DNA from: Amborella trichopoda
Taxonomy: Eukaryota; Streptophyta; Magnoliopsida; Amborellales; Amborellaceae
Direction of reading: 5' to 3'
NCBI RefSeq assembly: GCF_000471905.2
Contig: NW_006499776.1
Location: 503,166-567,165, forward strand
Length of the DNA stretch: 64,000 bases
Shown here: positions 44,360 to 55,849 of the stretch, piece after piece
Position numbering within the stretch: the first letter of the stretch is position 1
Layout of the letters: the number at the start of each line of letters is the position of its first letter
The notes under the pieces: model-generated
What the model was told of the DNA's origin: nothing
Seen by the model: the letters and a program-made list of their open reading frames with translations, nothing else
The model's database searches: none
Translations under genes and position numbers: made by a program

Positions 44360-46570
44360 GCTGGCTCCATTGAATGTTTTGCTTCGAGAGAAGCGAGAAG
44401 GACAACATTAAAAAAATTTCCTTCGACTTTATTACTTTTTTCTTCCTAACCATAGAACCACGTGAACGCCGAGGAGACCCACGCAATGCTGTAACTAGGA
44501 TGCTCAAACGTTTGGATGCAATGTACAGGTCCATCAGTGGAGACTTAGGGGGAGAAGAGACTTTTTGAGGGATCCTATCAAAGTCCTCACCCTCACGTGG
44601 ACTGTTGTGATTCTGACAGTTGAGGATTTTGTCTAGACCTCGTTGATCAGAATAAGACCCGTCTGACAGTTGAGTGCCATGCTTAAGGGCATTTTCCCAT
44701 TTAGTCTGGGTTTTTTTGTTTTGTTGTTTGTTCTAAATTGTCCTCTGAAGGGCCTTCTGTTGGTGACCGTCTACGTTTTGCACTAGATTTTGCTTGATAG
44801 GCAGGGTACCTCAGTTTATCGAGGTGACCAGCTTTGGGCATAACCCCTGTTTACTGATAGTAGTTGCAACAATCAGAATACCTCTCTTCTTTATCCGAGG
44901 TGACCCCTGAGGGCTCAATCCTGTTGCTACATAACAGGTCCAAGGTTTGGCTGACTTGGCTTTCTTGGGGCACCTTTAGCATCTTGGAGTGCATTAGTGA
45001 CCTCATGGGAATGGTGCTCTTCTTCATGAAACTTGTCTTTCCTTCTTAGCGAGTCTTCTGTCCTTCGAGTCCTTTTTGTGAATAAAATCAAGCTGATGAA
45101 ATATTTCCTTAAAGCTCATCTTTTTGGGTCCTGGTATCAAGACATTCTAACACCAGGGATTTTTCTTTTGAATGTAGGTTGAAGCCGCCTATGAGGCATA
45201 TGTTGTATCAACTTGCTTATTGGTCCAAGCGTCCTTTACAAATTTTCACTTGGACTTGAGAAGTTGCACCGTAGAGACCGTTTTCACCAACTTCTTCTTA
45301 TTCAGGGCTCTTTTACCCTTGACCTTTAGGTCATGTCCACCCTTATTCTTCACTGTGCCTGAGTTTTTACTTTACGGGACTCTTTTACTCATGGTTTCGT
45401 GAGCATGCTCATCCGTCATTTTTACTCATGACATTTCCTTGTTTAGGTATACACCATGCTCATTATTATTATGTCTTTTTGTGAAGGCGTGTTTAGGGTC
45501 ATGCCTTCAGGACCTGTGCCAACCCTTTTAGCGTCTTGCGGTAGGGACATGCATTATAGTTTAAGGTCATACAACTAGACCATGGTGTTGATGAATGGTA
45601 GCTTGTGAAGGCCGTGGAGTGAGTATGGTAGTGGTCTGACTCACTTTGGGGAGATGGTAGGAGGTACCTATGAAAGATGGATGATGTATGGTTGATGGAA
45701 AGTGGTGACCCACTAGCTTACGACGAGTATGAATGGCAGAATGGCTTGCCATTTTGTGAGCACCGAATGGGGCATGATGAATGGTAATGAAGGAAGATGG
45801 ATTTACATGGGAAGTTGATGAAGGTGGTGTGCGCACGAACAAGTCAGTTAGGGAAGGCATGCACGGAGATGCATGTAAAGGGCGCATGCGCTTGTGTGGG
45901 GGCATGTTTAAGGTCATTCCTCCTGAACCTATGCAAATCAATTTAATGTCATGCGTCTAGAACATGCACTATAGTTTTAAAGTCATAGAGCTTGAATCGT
46001 GCCTATGTATTTTAAAGTTGTGTAGCTAGGAATCGTGCAACTAGACCTCCGCTACAGTTTAAGGTCATATAGTTTGGACCATGGTGCTAAGCCTTTTAAC
46101 GTCATGCGGCTTGGATGTGCACTATGGTTTAAGGTCATATGACTTGGACCATGGCTATGTAGTTTTAAGTCATGCAGCAAGAACCATGCAGTTTAAAGTC
46201 GTGCAACTAGACCTCCGCTACAGTTTAAGGTCGTATAGTTTGGACCATGGCTGTGCAGTTTAAGGTCATGCAGCACGGACCATTGTGGGTAGCCTTGTAG
46301 GTGAAGCTTCATGGGGAATAGGTTGTGGATGATAATCGGACTCCCTAGCGATAAAGTAGTGAAGGCCATACGCAAGCAGAAGGCTTAGATGGAGATGGTG
46401 GCCTTATGAGGAGTGGCTAATGGAAGCAGACTTCACTGGGGACTAGGGTGTGAGTGTGACTCCCAGGGAAACTCATGGAGAATAGGCTTATGGAAGGTAA
46501 TCTGACTCTTTAGGGATAAGATAGCAAAAGAATAAGGACTTGGTGCAAAACAGACCCACTGAGGGTTGAA
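44360..46570 (-). other. 3' non-coding tail of element B, first section
   Basis: Starts (minus strand, near the LTR) with sequence matching the end of A's internal region: CATTGAATGTTTTGCTTCGAG corresponds in reverse to A near 37330. Positions 45540-46290 carry the GTTTAAGGTCATRYRG repeat, the reverse of A's CATGACCTTAAAC array. No coding region is conserved with A. Confidence 0.65.
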
Positions 46571-46805
46571 GAGGTAAGAATGACCGTAACTCCATTGGGG
46601 ATAATGGGCTGCAGTACGGGTGTAACTCCTGCTGGGGATGAGGGACATCGGCCTACACTTGACTCAATTAGGGATGACAGGTCACGACCTAGGTGCAACG
46701 GCCTAGTTGCGACTCCATTGGGGATGCACGTCACGACCTGGGTGCAACTCCACTGGGGATGCTAAATCACGACCTGGGTGCAACTCCACTAAGGATAGTG
46801 GTAGG
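46571..46805. repeat. 36-bp tandem repeat in the tail of B
   Basis: GGGTGCAACTCCACT begins at 46740 and 46776, and weaker units to the left share ACTCCATTGGGGAT and TCACGACCT. A diverged version is in A at 34890-35200. Confidence 0.75.
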
Positions 46806-46932
46806 AAACACATGGCAGTGACCAGGTTCGAGCACACACGACACTAACACATGCGCAACGCTAGCATGGGGAGCGTAACACACACGACGGTGAACTTGAG
46901 AAAACAGGCGGTGCTAGCTTTTAAGAACACAA

Positions 46933-46937
46933 CCGGC
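46933..46937. repeat. Target site duplication of the solo LTR, left copy
   Basis: CCGGC before the TG at 46938; the same CCGGC is at 50450-50454 after the terminal CA. Confidence 0.88.
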
Positions 46938-49900
46938 TGTAAGGGTCACAATTCAATTGAGCCTGATCACTCGTGGTAGTAGAGAGAAGGAAGTCAGAAG
47001 AGACGGAAGCGCACGCCTACCGCTAAAGGCGAAGGGTAGTGTTGTCCATGTGTTTTGCCCTAGTGTCATTCATATAACTTAGAGGCAACGCTGCTTGTAA
47101 GTGAGGGCATTGCTGCGGGTATAAGTGGTAGCGTCGTGTGCAGGCTAGATTAACGTCGTGCGCGATTGGAGGCATTGCCTCGAGTGTAAGGAGTAACGTA
47201 GTGCATGGTGTGAGCTAGCGCTGTCTGAGACTTGGAGAGAGAGTAGAGAAGCCTGGGCATCGCCCTTTGGGCTAACATCGCCTAAGCTAACGTTGCATGT
47301 GAAAGGCGGGAGATGTAACGCTGAGAGTGAAGACGAAGGATCGCCTCGCGAGAATTGGAGCGTCACCGCATGAGAATTAAAGCATCATTGAGTGAGAAGT
47401 GGAGCATCGCCGCACAAGAACTGGAGCATTGCTGCGTGTGAATTGGAGCATTACTGCACGAGAAGGTAGAAAAGGACTGACACCGTGTGTGAAAAAGGAA
47501 GATGTGACCGCTGCCAGTGCCGTACATGTCAGCGCCTTACCTTTTAAAATCGTACATGTCAGCTATAGTGACCTTCATCTAACCCTAAGCATTTTAGCCC
47601 TTCCCCTCCCTTCTAGCCACCGCCTCCTTCATTTTCTACACTTTCTCGAGTCTCCCTTTCTCTCTCCAAAGCTCAAGCATGAGCCCACTGCGGCTGCTGT
47701 GTTTTTGGAAAGCCTTTGCTTAGAGTTAAGGAAAGCCATCAAAGGCCATGAGGGATGGTCAAGGGCACCGTGAGAGGCAAGGTAAGTGGGTTTAACTCTT
47801 CTGCATCCATGGTGGGTAAGCTGATAAAATGAAAATGTGATGTATGAATGGGTTAATGGGAGATTGAAATTTTAGATTCGTGCTTCTCAATACCATAACT
47901 GATTCAACCACGTAAATGATCCTGTTATACATGAAAACTCATGAAATAGTTCATTGTGAGACTTGTTAACATGAACAAGGTCCCAAGCCCCAAGGGTACC
48001 TTGGCCATGAAATATTTAAGTGGTCTTTAAAAGCATGTTAACTTGAGAATAAGAAATTCCAGGACTGTGACTTGTTTTCATAAAAATTTTAAATGAACAA
48101 ATGGTGTCCAAATGGGACAAATTCAGCCTCAAATGGAAGATATGTATGTCTACTTCAAGTTTGCTTTTTATGTCATGATAAAATCTCTCACATATTGAAA
48201 GATATAGCCTAAAACGTAAAGACATGTCACTACTCACAGTGTCCAAAAATATTAAAAATCACCACCATTGGGAATATCTTTGAATGTAATCAAAGTTGCA
48301 TGTTGAAATCATTTTGAAATTCCGCATAGATTGAGAAGTATGCCCCAAAATATGATGATGTCATGATTCACTATAACAGAAAGCTCGGCGCCGTTCCCAG
48401 AATGCCGTGCGCATAATGCCTTGCATGTAGCGCCGTGTGAGCAACATCGTGAAAGCAATGCCGTGCGTCTAGCACCATGCACGCAACCCCGTTCGTGTAT
48501 CACTATGCATGCAACTCCGTACGTGAAGCATCGTGCATGCAGCGCCGTGCGCATAACACTTTGCATGTAGCACTGTATACGCAATGCCATGCAGGAAGCG
48601 CCATGCATGCAGCCCCAAAATATGATATGTCCTGGTTCACTGTAGGAGAAAGCTCGACACCTTTTCGAGCAACACCATGTGCATAATGTCTTGCATGTAG
48701 CATTGTGCGCGCAACGCTGTCCGTGTAGTGCTGTGAGCACAACGCCATGGGTGTAATGCCATGCGCGCAACACCATACGCAAAGTGCCATGCCTGTAGCG
48801 TCGTGCACATATGTCGTGCATGTAGCGTCGTGCACGCAACACCATGCATGATGCACCATGCGTGTTGCGCCATGAGAGCAACACCGTGCGCGTAGCACCG
48901 TCCACGCAATGCCATGCATGCAACGCCGTGCGTGAAGCGCCGTGTGAGTAGTGCCATCTGTGTAACGTTGCTTATGTAAAGCCGTCTGTGTTATCTTTGA
49001 TAAGTAATAAGCATCAAAGCTATGTGAAAATTGATAAATGCCATGCCTCTGTGATAGCTCCAGGACGAATGTTACATGGCAAGTGTCATAATGCTAATGC
49101 TGATTGTTAAGCGTAAATGCAATGTGATAACTCTCATATAATGGGTGTTTTACGCTATGCATCATGCCATTATGTGATTGCTGGATAGTTTTGAGTAAGA
49201 TGAAAACTTTGCATGATGAAACTTGGAATTATCTATCATAAGGCATTGGTTTAGCATGAATGAATTAAATGCTTGAGCAAGATATGCTGTCGTGATATTG
49301 GCCACTACGTGGTGGGACACTCACCGGTAGTTGGTACTGTTATGATATTGTGATGAATAGCCACTTGTCATGTCGATATTGGCCACTACGTGGTGAGACA
49401 CTCCCCGGTAGTGGTTACTGTTATGTTATCGCCGGCTACACGATGGAGCACTCATCGGTAGTAAGGGAAAGTGATGTCGGCATATTCCCTAACCTACATA
49501 GATAGGAATAGGTTAGCGAAGAGTATAGAGGACCCTAGATTCATGAAATGAAATGAGATATAAGATGGACTCCTTGCAAGGAAAGGGCCTATCGAACCAC
49601 CCAATGCGTGTTAGGGACTGTGTGTTTGTGTTGAGGGTATTATGAAGTGGATTACCCCACTTGTCAGTACCCTCCCTCTTCTGAGATGGTAGAGGCCTTA
49701 AGCAATGTGATTAGCTTAGCCTGATGGATAGGGCCTCTACTGCAGGAGTAAGTGGTTTAGGGAGTGAGTGGGTAATGGTCGAATTTCTAAATAAGGACTG
49801 TTTTATGATTGCTCTAATGGAATGTTGATGACCACACCGATTGAATGCTCATGATCGCACTCTGATTTGATGCTATCTGTCGTTTAAATAAAATTTTTAT

Positions 49901-50449
49901 ATTTGCTGTCTTGACCTGATATTCATATATGCTAAGCTATGACTTCATATTGATAAGTTGAACTGTCATCCCACGTAAATAGAATTGCTATAGATGCATA
50001 ATGCGAGACCTGCTTATTGAGCTTTCAAGCTCATTCCACTACTATTCTTTCCCGTGTTGTAGAATGAGAGCAACAGGTCTAGAGTCGGGAGCATGGGTTG
50101 CAGTTGGGGAGTCAGAGCAGCCTCCTCGAGAAGGAGTTAATGCTTGTATGTAGTCGGGCTCCCAGCCCTATTTGCAAATGTCTTATGTAAACTCTATAAT
50201 CACGGGCCTTAGTGCCTTGAACTTTATTGTTGAATTTTGGAGAGGAATGTAATGTAATATCGTTTGGATAAATGAGTTTACCAAGCTTTTTAATTGTTTG
50301 TAGTTATTTCCATGGTTTGCTCGACTACCAAAATTAAGGACGTTGAGTCCACTCCTGCACGAGTGACAGACGTTACATTGGGATCACGAACCCGCCCTCG
50401 ATCACTTGTCGGCATACAAGGTACGGCAGTCGGGAGCAGGGTTGTGACA
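46938..50449 (+). mobile_element. Solo LTR of a second retrotransposon family, inside B
   Basis: A 3,512-base LTR that begins TGTAAGGGTCACAATT and ends GGGTTGTGACA, bounded by CCGGC on both sides. No gag or pol frame lies inside, so the internal region was presumably lost by recombination between LTRs. Flanking DNA on both sides belongs to the tail of B. It contains a 14-bp minisatellite, the CCACTACGTGGTG...CCGGTAG box near 49310-49470, and the region related to 19320-20694 and 1-1260. The LTR is exceptionally long for a plant element. Confidence 0.85.
48403..48990. repeat. 14-bp minisatellite in the solo LTR
   Basis: Long run of 14-base units such as GCAATGCCGTGCGT, CTAGCACCATGCAC and GCAACCCCGTTCGT, alternating purine and pyrimidine in the variable part. 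It is interrupted near 48613-48672 by a second copy of the CCCAAAATATGAT...GAGAAAGCTCGRC block also found at 48341-48395, so about 270 bases including part of the array were duplicated. The 204- and 138-codon minus-strand frames are products of the repeat. Confidence 0.85.
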
Positions 50450-50454
50450 CCGGC
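50450..50454. repeat. Target site duplication of the solo LTR, right copy
   Basis: CCGGC, identical to 46933-46937. Confidence 0.88.
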
Positions 50455-52177
50455 ACTGAGCTCTTGAGAACATAAGTGGTGCTGGGCACAGATTACATAG
50501 ACAACGTTGGTCACAATTTACATAGACGGCGGTGACCTGTGTTCGGGCTTGGAGCTTGAGCCTGACCCGATCCTGGTCTCTGATGCATGGGGCTTCATGG
50601 ATAGCAGTAAGCCTCCATTGGGGCCTCGGGTCTGAGCCCGACTCAGTCCAGCCCGTTACCGTTTGGTCTTCAGGGACGTGCCTAGAATTTCTGACTTGTT
50701 CAGGGCACTTTGGGAAAACATCTCCTAGATAAGGGGGTAAACCTCATTTTTTACCATTTTATTGAAGGTAAAATGGCTAAGGAATTTAGCAGTGAGAGTG
50801 AGAGAACTCTCAGTGAGAATTTCGGCAAGCATGCAGAGCTTACAGGCGAGGTTTTGCAGGAGTTTACCTAAGGCAGTGAGAAATTTCCCATGAGAACTCT
50901 GGTGCAAACGTAGGGTACTACCGGCGAGGATTGCTATTTGCCAAAGTTGGGAAGTAGGAAGTTTGTCGGCTAACGTAGGGATTCCAGTGATAGTTTTGGA
51001 GTATCGAAGAAGGACAAAAAGGAGTGAAAGTTGCAGCAGGGAACTGCTGGTGGACTTTCGCTAGGGTTTTTTGATGGTGTTCTGCTGATTGGAGAAGAGG
51101 GGAAGGTGCAACAATGGGTTTTCGGTAGGTGAGAAGAGTTTCACGGTGTGTAGTCAGAAGGTCACGGGGGAGTGAATAGTTTCTTGGAGTTGAAGGGTCA
51201 CTGGGAGGTAACGGTCGACGGCAACAAACGACCACCGGGAGGTGAACAGTCATCGGCAACGAACGACCACCAAGAGGTGAACAGTTGCAGGGAGACGAAA
51301 GGTCACCGGCAATGAACGATCATCAGAAGGTGAACAATCGTGGCGAGTCGAGGGGTCTTGAGGAGTCCAAAGGTTACTTGCAACTGAAGGGACACGGGAC
51401 CTGAAGGGTTGAAGGGAGACAAAGGGTCTTGAAGAAGCTAGATAATCACCATTTGAAGCATTATGAACGAACACGTGCGGCAATTGAGAACACAACTAGC
51501 GTTAGCCTTAGCCGACGTTAGCCCTTTGTTAGACCCAGGCGTCGTTAGTCCTTGGCAACACAACCAGCGTTAGTTTTTGAGAAATGCAACAAACGGTAGG
51601 CCTTAGAAACGCAACCGGCGCTGGGCCTTAGAAACACAGCTGTCGTTACCCTTTAGGAAACACAGCCGTCATTGAGCCTTACAGCCGGCATGAGTCTTTT
51701 GAAGACACAGTCGATGCTAGTCACGTGGCTAGTAACATGACATGTTTGGTGTTAGTCGTGTGCGGCGGCTGCTATTCGCTCAATCCTTTCATGAATGGCA
51801 GCAAGTTATGCTCGGCTGTGGTCGTGCTCGGTGATGAGTTGCGTGCAGCGATTGTTGGGCATAGCGCTGAGTCATGCGCGGCGATGGTCACGCATGATGA
51901 TAATCACGCATGGCGATGACTTGGGTAGGCAAAGGGTGGTGTCCAATGGTAAGATCAGGCTTATGAAGTCTATTGGAAGCTGAGTCCTCTAGCACAACAA
52001 CGAAGTCCATGTTGTTCTCTTGAAGGGTGAGCACTATGAAGAGGGCGTGCTCTCCATCATAGGTCAATTCCTTACCAGAAGGGTCTGCTTTGTATGTCTG
52101 ACAAACTTGATCTAAAACCCTTCTACCCTCCTAATGCGGGAGCAGCTTTTTGGCCTGTAACTGTCCTCTTTTCTTTA
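50455..52177 (-). other. Tail of element B resumed after the solo LTR
   Basis: Non-coding. Includes a loose repeat of about 30 bases with GGTGAACAGTYRYCGGCAACGAACG (51190-51400) and a repeat with AACACAACCRGCGTTAG (51490-51730). The second kind also occurs just left of the solo LTR near 46900-46937, showing that the two flanks were once continuous. Confidence 0.6.
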
Positions 52178-52370
52178 GATGCAAAAGCAATGCTAAGGGT
52201 CAACTGTTTTCCTTTCCTTAGATGCAAGAGCGACGCTTGGGGTCAACCGTCTTCTTTTCCTTTGATGCAAGAGCGACGATTGGGGTCAACCGTTTTCTTT
52301 TCTTCTGATGCAAGAGCGACATTCCAATGCAGCTACTCTCTCTTTTTCCGATGCGAGAGCAATACTACAT
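52178..52370. repeat. 43-bp tandem repeat after the integrase of B
   Basis: GATGCAAGAGCGAC or close variants begin at 52178, 52221, 52264, 52306 and 52350, with GGGGTCAACCGT and a T/C-rich stretch in each unit. Confidence 0.85.
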
Positions 52371-52529
52371 GATAGATTTGTAACCTCCCTAATAATGAGC
52401 TTTTTGGCTTGTAACTCCTTCTAATGCAATAAAAAGAGTTAAATTTGTTTGAACTATCTTCTTCTCTTCTTTTTACCGCCCCATTTTTTTTTAGTCTTTC
52501 TTGTTGCACATTGAGTCTTTTTGAGTATG

Positions 52530-53709
52530 CATCATGGGTAGCATTTTTTTAGGTATCGCCCTTTGATAAGGGGAGTTGCCTCCCTTCATCAAAATGTGTC
52601 AGTATATAAGCTCCCTTTGGTGAGACCTCTTGACTATAAAGGGACCTTCCAAGTTAGGTTCAAACTTCCCTTTGTGTCACCCATGCATAACAATCAATCT
52701 CTTAATGGATAGAACCAGATCCCCACGAGCGAATGAGTGGACTTTGACTGACTTGTTAAAGGCCCTCTTCATTCTCCCCTGGTTGAGTTCAAGGTTTTGC
52801 TGAACTTCTAACCTCTTTTCATTGAGTGCATCCAATTCTTGATACCGAAGTTTAACTCTCTCATCTTTGGTTAGTCCTTGATGCATAGCGACACCCAATG
52901 AAGGGAGTTGAATTTCAAGGGGTAAGACTGCTTCACCCCCATAGACTAGGGAATAAGGAATGGAATCAACGTCATTTTGCGTGGTAGTGCGATATGCCAT
53001 AGCACTTCAAGAAGCTTCTCATGCCAGTTCTTCTTCGTTGTCGGTACTGATTTCCTTAAAACGTTGCATGTGGTCTTATTGAAAGCCTCCACTAATCCGT
53101 TGGCTCGAGGGTTGTCATAGTTGAGTACTTCCACTCGAAACCAAATTGGTTAACCAAGAGATCAATGTGATGACTTCTAAATTGAGGGTCGTTGTTAGAG
53201 ATAATCCGATCAGGCACTCCAAACTGATACATGATGTGATGTCACACAAAATTAACCACCGTTGTCCCAGGAACTTGCTTGCGGGAGGCCGCTTCAGCCC
53301 ACTTGGAGAAATAATCAATTGCAGTTAGAATAAAGACATGACCCATTGCTGAAGGAGGCTCAATAGCCCCTACAATGTCCATACCCCATTGTGAGAAGAG
53401 CCATGATGCCACTGTAGCATGTAAGGGCTTTGGAGGCTAATGAACAAGGCTCGAGTGTATTTTTCACACCTGACACTTCTTGGCAATATTTAAGGAAGCA
53501 GTCAACGAAGGCCAATAATACCCTAATCTGTGTATTTGTTCATAGAGTTTTGGGCCAGACTGATGCAATCCACATATGCTCGAGTGTATTTCTTTCAACA
53601 CCTTATTTTCTTCTTGCGCATCCACACATCTAAGAAGAACATCGTCAAAAGACGGTTTGAAGAGAGCATCTTCTTCTAGGAGGGTGCACTTAGTAGACAT
53701 TCGATGCAC
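52530..53709 (-). pseudogene. Integrase of element B, nearly complete but broken
   Basis: From the minus strand: zinc part HSSICGLHQSGPKLYEQIHRLGYYW...CQVC (53590-53464), core with GMDIVGAIEPPSA and AIDYFSKWAEAA, then VPDRIISNNDPQFRSHH holding the second catalytic Asp region, and ANGLVEAFNKTT with the catalytic Glu (53134-52946). The C-terminal part YSLVYGGEAVLPLEIQ...FNKSVKVHSFARGDLVLSIKR is open at 53000-52677, then KGKFEP follows after a stop. All three catalytic acids seem to be kept, but several frameshifts and stops (near 53440, 53250 and 52990) break the protein. Confidence 0.83.
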
Positions 53710-53987
53710 ACTATTGTGTTCAACACAATCTTCAGAGAGTCTATAGTGTCTATAAAATTAATGATAGGCTCTCGCCAATCTTCTACCTGCTCGACTTCCA
53801 CGTATAATGGGTCGAAGAACTCCAGTTCCCATTTTTTAACCTTAGCTCCTTGACTCCGTTTCATTTCTTGTTCAGTCTTAATAACGTTTTTGGCTGACAG
53901 AAGTGCTCTAAATGGATAAGGTGGGCACTCGGGGAAGAGATTTCTCTCATCATCCACATTTACGTCTGTTCTCAGTTCAATGTGTCT
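53710..53987 (-). pseudogene. Linker between RNase H and integrase of B
   Basis: Minus-strand frame 53957-53676 with RNLFPECPPYPFRALLSAKN and an acidic WELEFFDPLYVEVEQVEDWREP part. Element A has the same linker (FPECPPYPLGALIVVKD, KFFDPLCAEVEQVEDRREP) at 32115-32290, so this segment of the polyprotein is conserved between copies. No function assigned. Confidence 0.6.
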
Positions 53988-54407
53988 TCACTCTACCACC
54001 CAAACAGGCGTGGGCCCTAGTGAGGACAATTGAATCGTAGCCGCGAGTTTTACGAGTGCATGGACCTGCGAGTTTGATCTCTGGGGGATATGACTCATGG
54101 ATACATCATCAAACTGAGCCATATATGATTTTGCAGTAGCGCGATAAGGCTTGAAAGTGTCCTTTCTCACTTCATAGATCCCCTTGAGTTGCAGAATAAC
54201 CAACTCAGAGTAAGCATAGAACTTGAGCTGCTCCAACTCTAGATCGACGGCTATCTCCAACCCAATTATAAGGGCCTGATATTCCACCTCGTTATGGGAG
54301 ACAACCTCGGTGAGAGAGAAGGATAAAGGAAATACCCCTCCTTTCAGAGTCATGAATACCACTCCAGCGCCTCCACGATCAAATTGGAAGGCTCCATCGA
54401 AGTACAT
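53988..54407 (-). pseudogene. Second (archaeal-type) RNase H of element B
   Basis: A continuous 139-codon frame: MYFDGAFQFDRGGAGVVF, HNEVEYQALIIGLEIAVDLE, FYAYSELVILQLKGIYEVRKD, NSQVHALVKLA. The first Asp and the Glu are present. The third acidic site (GDS in intact relatives) reads AYS, and the last (ADAL) reads VHAL, so two of four catalytic acids are gone although the frame is open. It is preceded directly by a deletion relative to A that removes about 80-90 residues from the end of the first RNase H. Confidence 0.8.
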
Positions 54408-54439
54408 ATCCCATCTGTGAGCGAGTTCTACACAAGCAA

Positions 54440-55832
54440 CTAGTGGCGGAGTTTTTGTACCGCGAAGATTACGTCTAGGCGCATCTTCTCTACAGGGGGA
54501 TAATTCTTCTCGGTCCCTTGCAACCTGTGCCTGAGATCAGATAACGAAATCTCTTTTCCTTCTTAATTGTTTTATGCCAGTAACGCCCCCAGTGACACGT
54601 TCAGGGTGTCACAAACAGGATGAGGAGTTTTCCCAGCACCTGTGTAAAGAGCACTAGAGGATTGAGTAAATTTCGCTTGATGTCGTCAAGGGCCGCTGAC
54701 ATGCTTCATCCCAAATGAATGGGGTATCCTTCTTCAATAGGTGCGTAAAAGGTTTACAGTGACCTGAGAGGCTTGAGATGAACCTGCGGATAAAAGCCAG
54801 CAGCCCTTGGAGGGATCGCAGCTCTCGCTATGTTGTTGGTGACGGCATTTCCTGGATCGCCTTGATCTTAACTGGCTCAACTTCCAACCCTCGGTGTTTA
54901 ACAATGAACCCCAGGAACTTTCCTGAACACAGGCCAAAAGTGCATTTCAGTGGGTTCATTTTGAGCGGATGTAGGCGTAACCGTTCAAACACCTTTTCAT
55001 GGTCTCTCATATGAGCATCTTTCTCTTCAGATTTCACCACCAAGTCATCCACGTAACATTCCACCTCTTTGTGCATCATGTCTTTAAAGATGGTCATCAT
55101 TGCCCTCTGATATGTGGCACCGACATTCTTTAATCCAAAAGGCATCATTGTGTAGCAGAAGACCCCTTTTGGAGTCAAGAATGCGGCGGCTTCCTCATAT
55201 TCTGGTGCCATCCATATCGCATTATACCCGAAGTATCCATCTATGAAGGAGAAGATTTGGCAATGAGCTGTAGAATCAATGAGCATCTCTATAAATGGCA
55301 ACGGGAAGTCATCCTTCAGGCAAGCGGTATTTAGGTCACAGAAGTCAATACATACCCAAATTTGGTTGTTCTTCTTCTTGAATGGAACAACATTTGCCAG
55401 CCACTTTGGGTACTTGATTTTGTGAATGAAACCCGCGTACCTGAGCTTGGTCACTTTAGCATCTATCTGTAATTCGAGGTCAGGCCTAAACCTTCTTGAT
55501 CTCTACTCGATAGGTTTGACAGATGGATCGATGCCAAGATGGTGGACAGCGACTTGATGATCTAAACCAGGCATCTCGTGGTAATGTCAGGTAAAGACAT
55601 CTTAGTTTGCTCGTAAGAAGGCAGTAAAATTCTCTTTTTCTTCTAACGACATATTTGCCAAGATGAAAGTGGGCCTGAGGTCGGCTTCATCTCCTAGATT
55701 TATCTCCTCGAGCTCATCAACTGTGGCTTGACCTCCTTCTTCCCATTCTTCTGGGGCTTCTAGCAACTCTTCATCATTGGCTTTGGTGGATTTCTCGTTA
55801 ACCTCTAGTGAAGATACTCTCACTCCTGACAT
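54440..55832 (-). pseudogene. Reverse transcriptase and first RNase H of element B
   Basis: The leader is open at 55832-55602 (EINLGDEADLRPTFILANMSLEEKENF), then a stop and a damaged stretch follow. The RT proper is open at 55454-54828 (208 residues): GFIHKIKYPKWLANVVPFKKK, CIDFCDLNTACLKDDFPLP, FIDGYFGYNAIWM, GVFCYTMMPFGLKNVGATYQ, the intact catalytic CYVDDLVVKS (YVDD codons at 55055-55044) and CSGKFLGFIVKHRGLEVEP. After 54828 a frameshift leads into LKKDTPFIWDEA and a strongly broken first RNase H. This is the best preserved RT core in the window. Confidence 0.85.
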
Positions 55833-55849
55833 TTATTCTTCTAGCTAGG

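Noticed and set aside
48309..48923. A 204-codon minus-strand frame rich in Cys, His, Arg and Ala
   Set aside because: It is the 14-bp minisatellite read through. Neighbouring frames are equally long, and no domain or conserved start exists.
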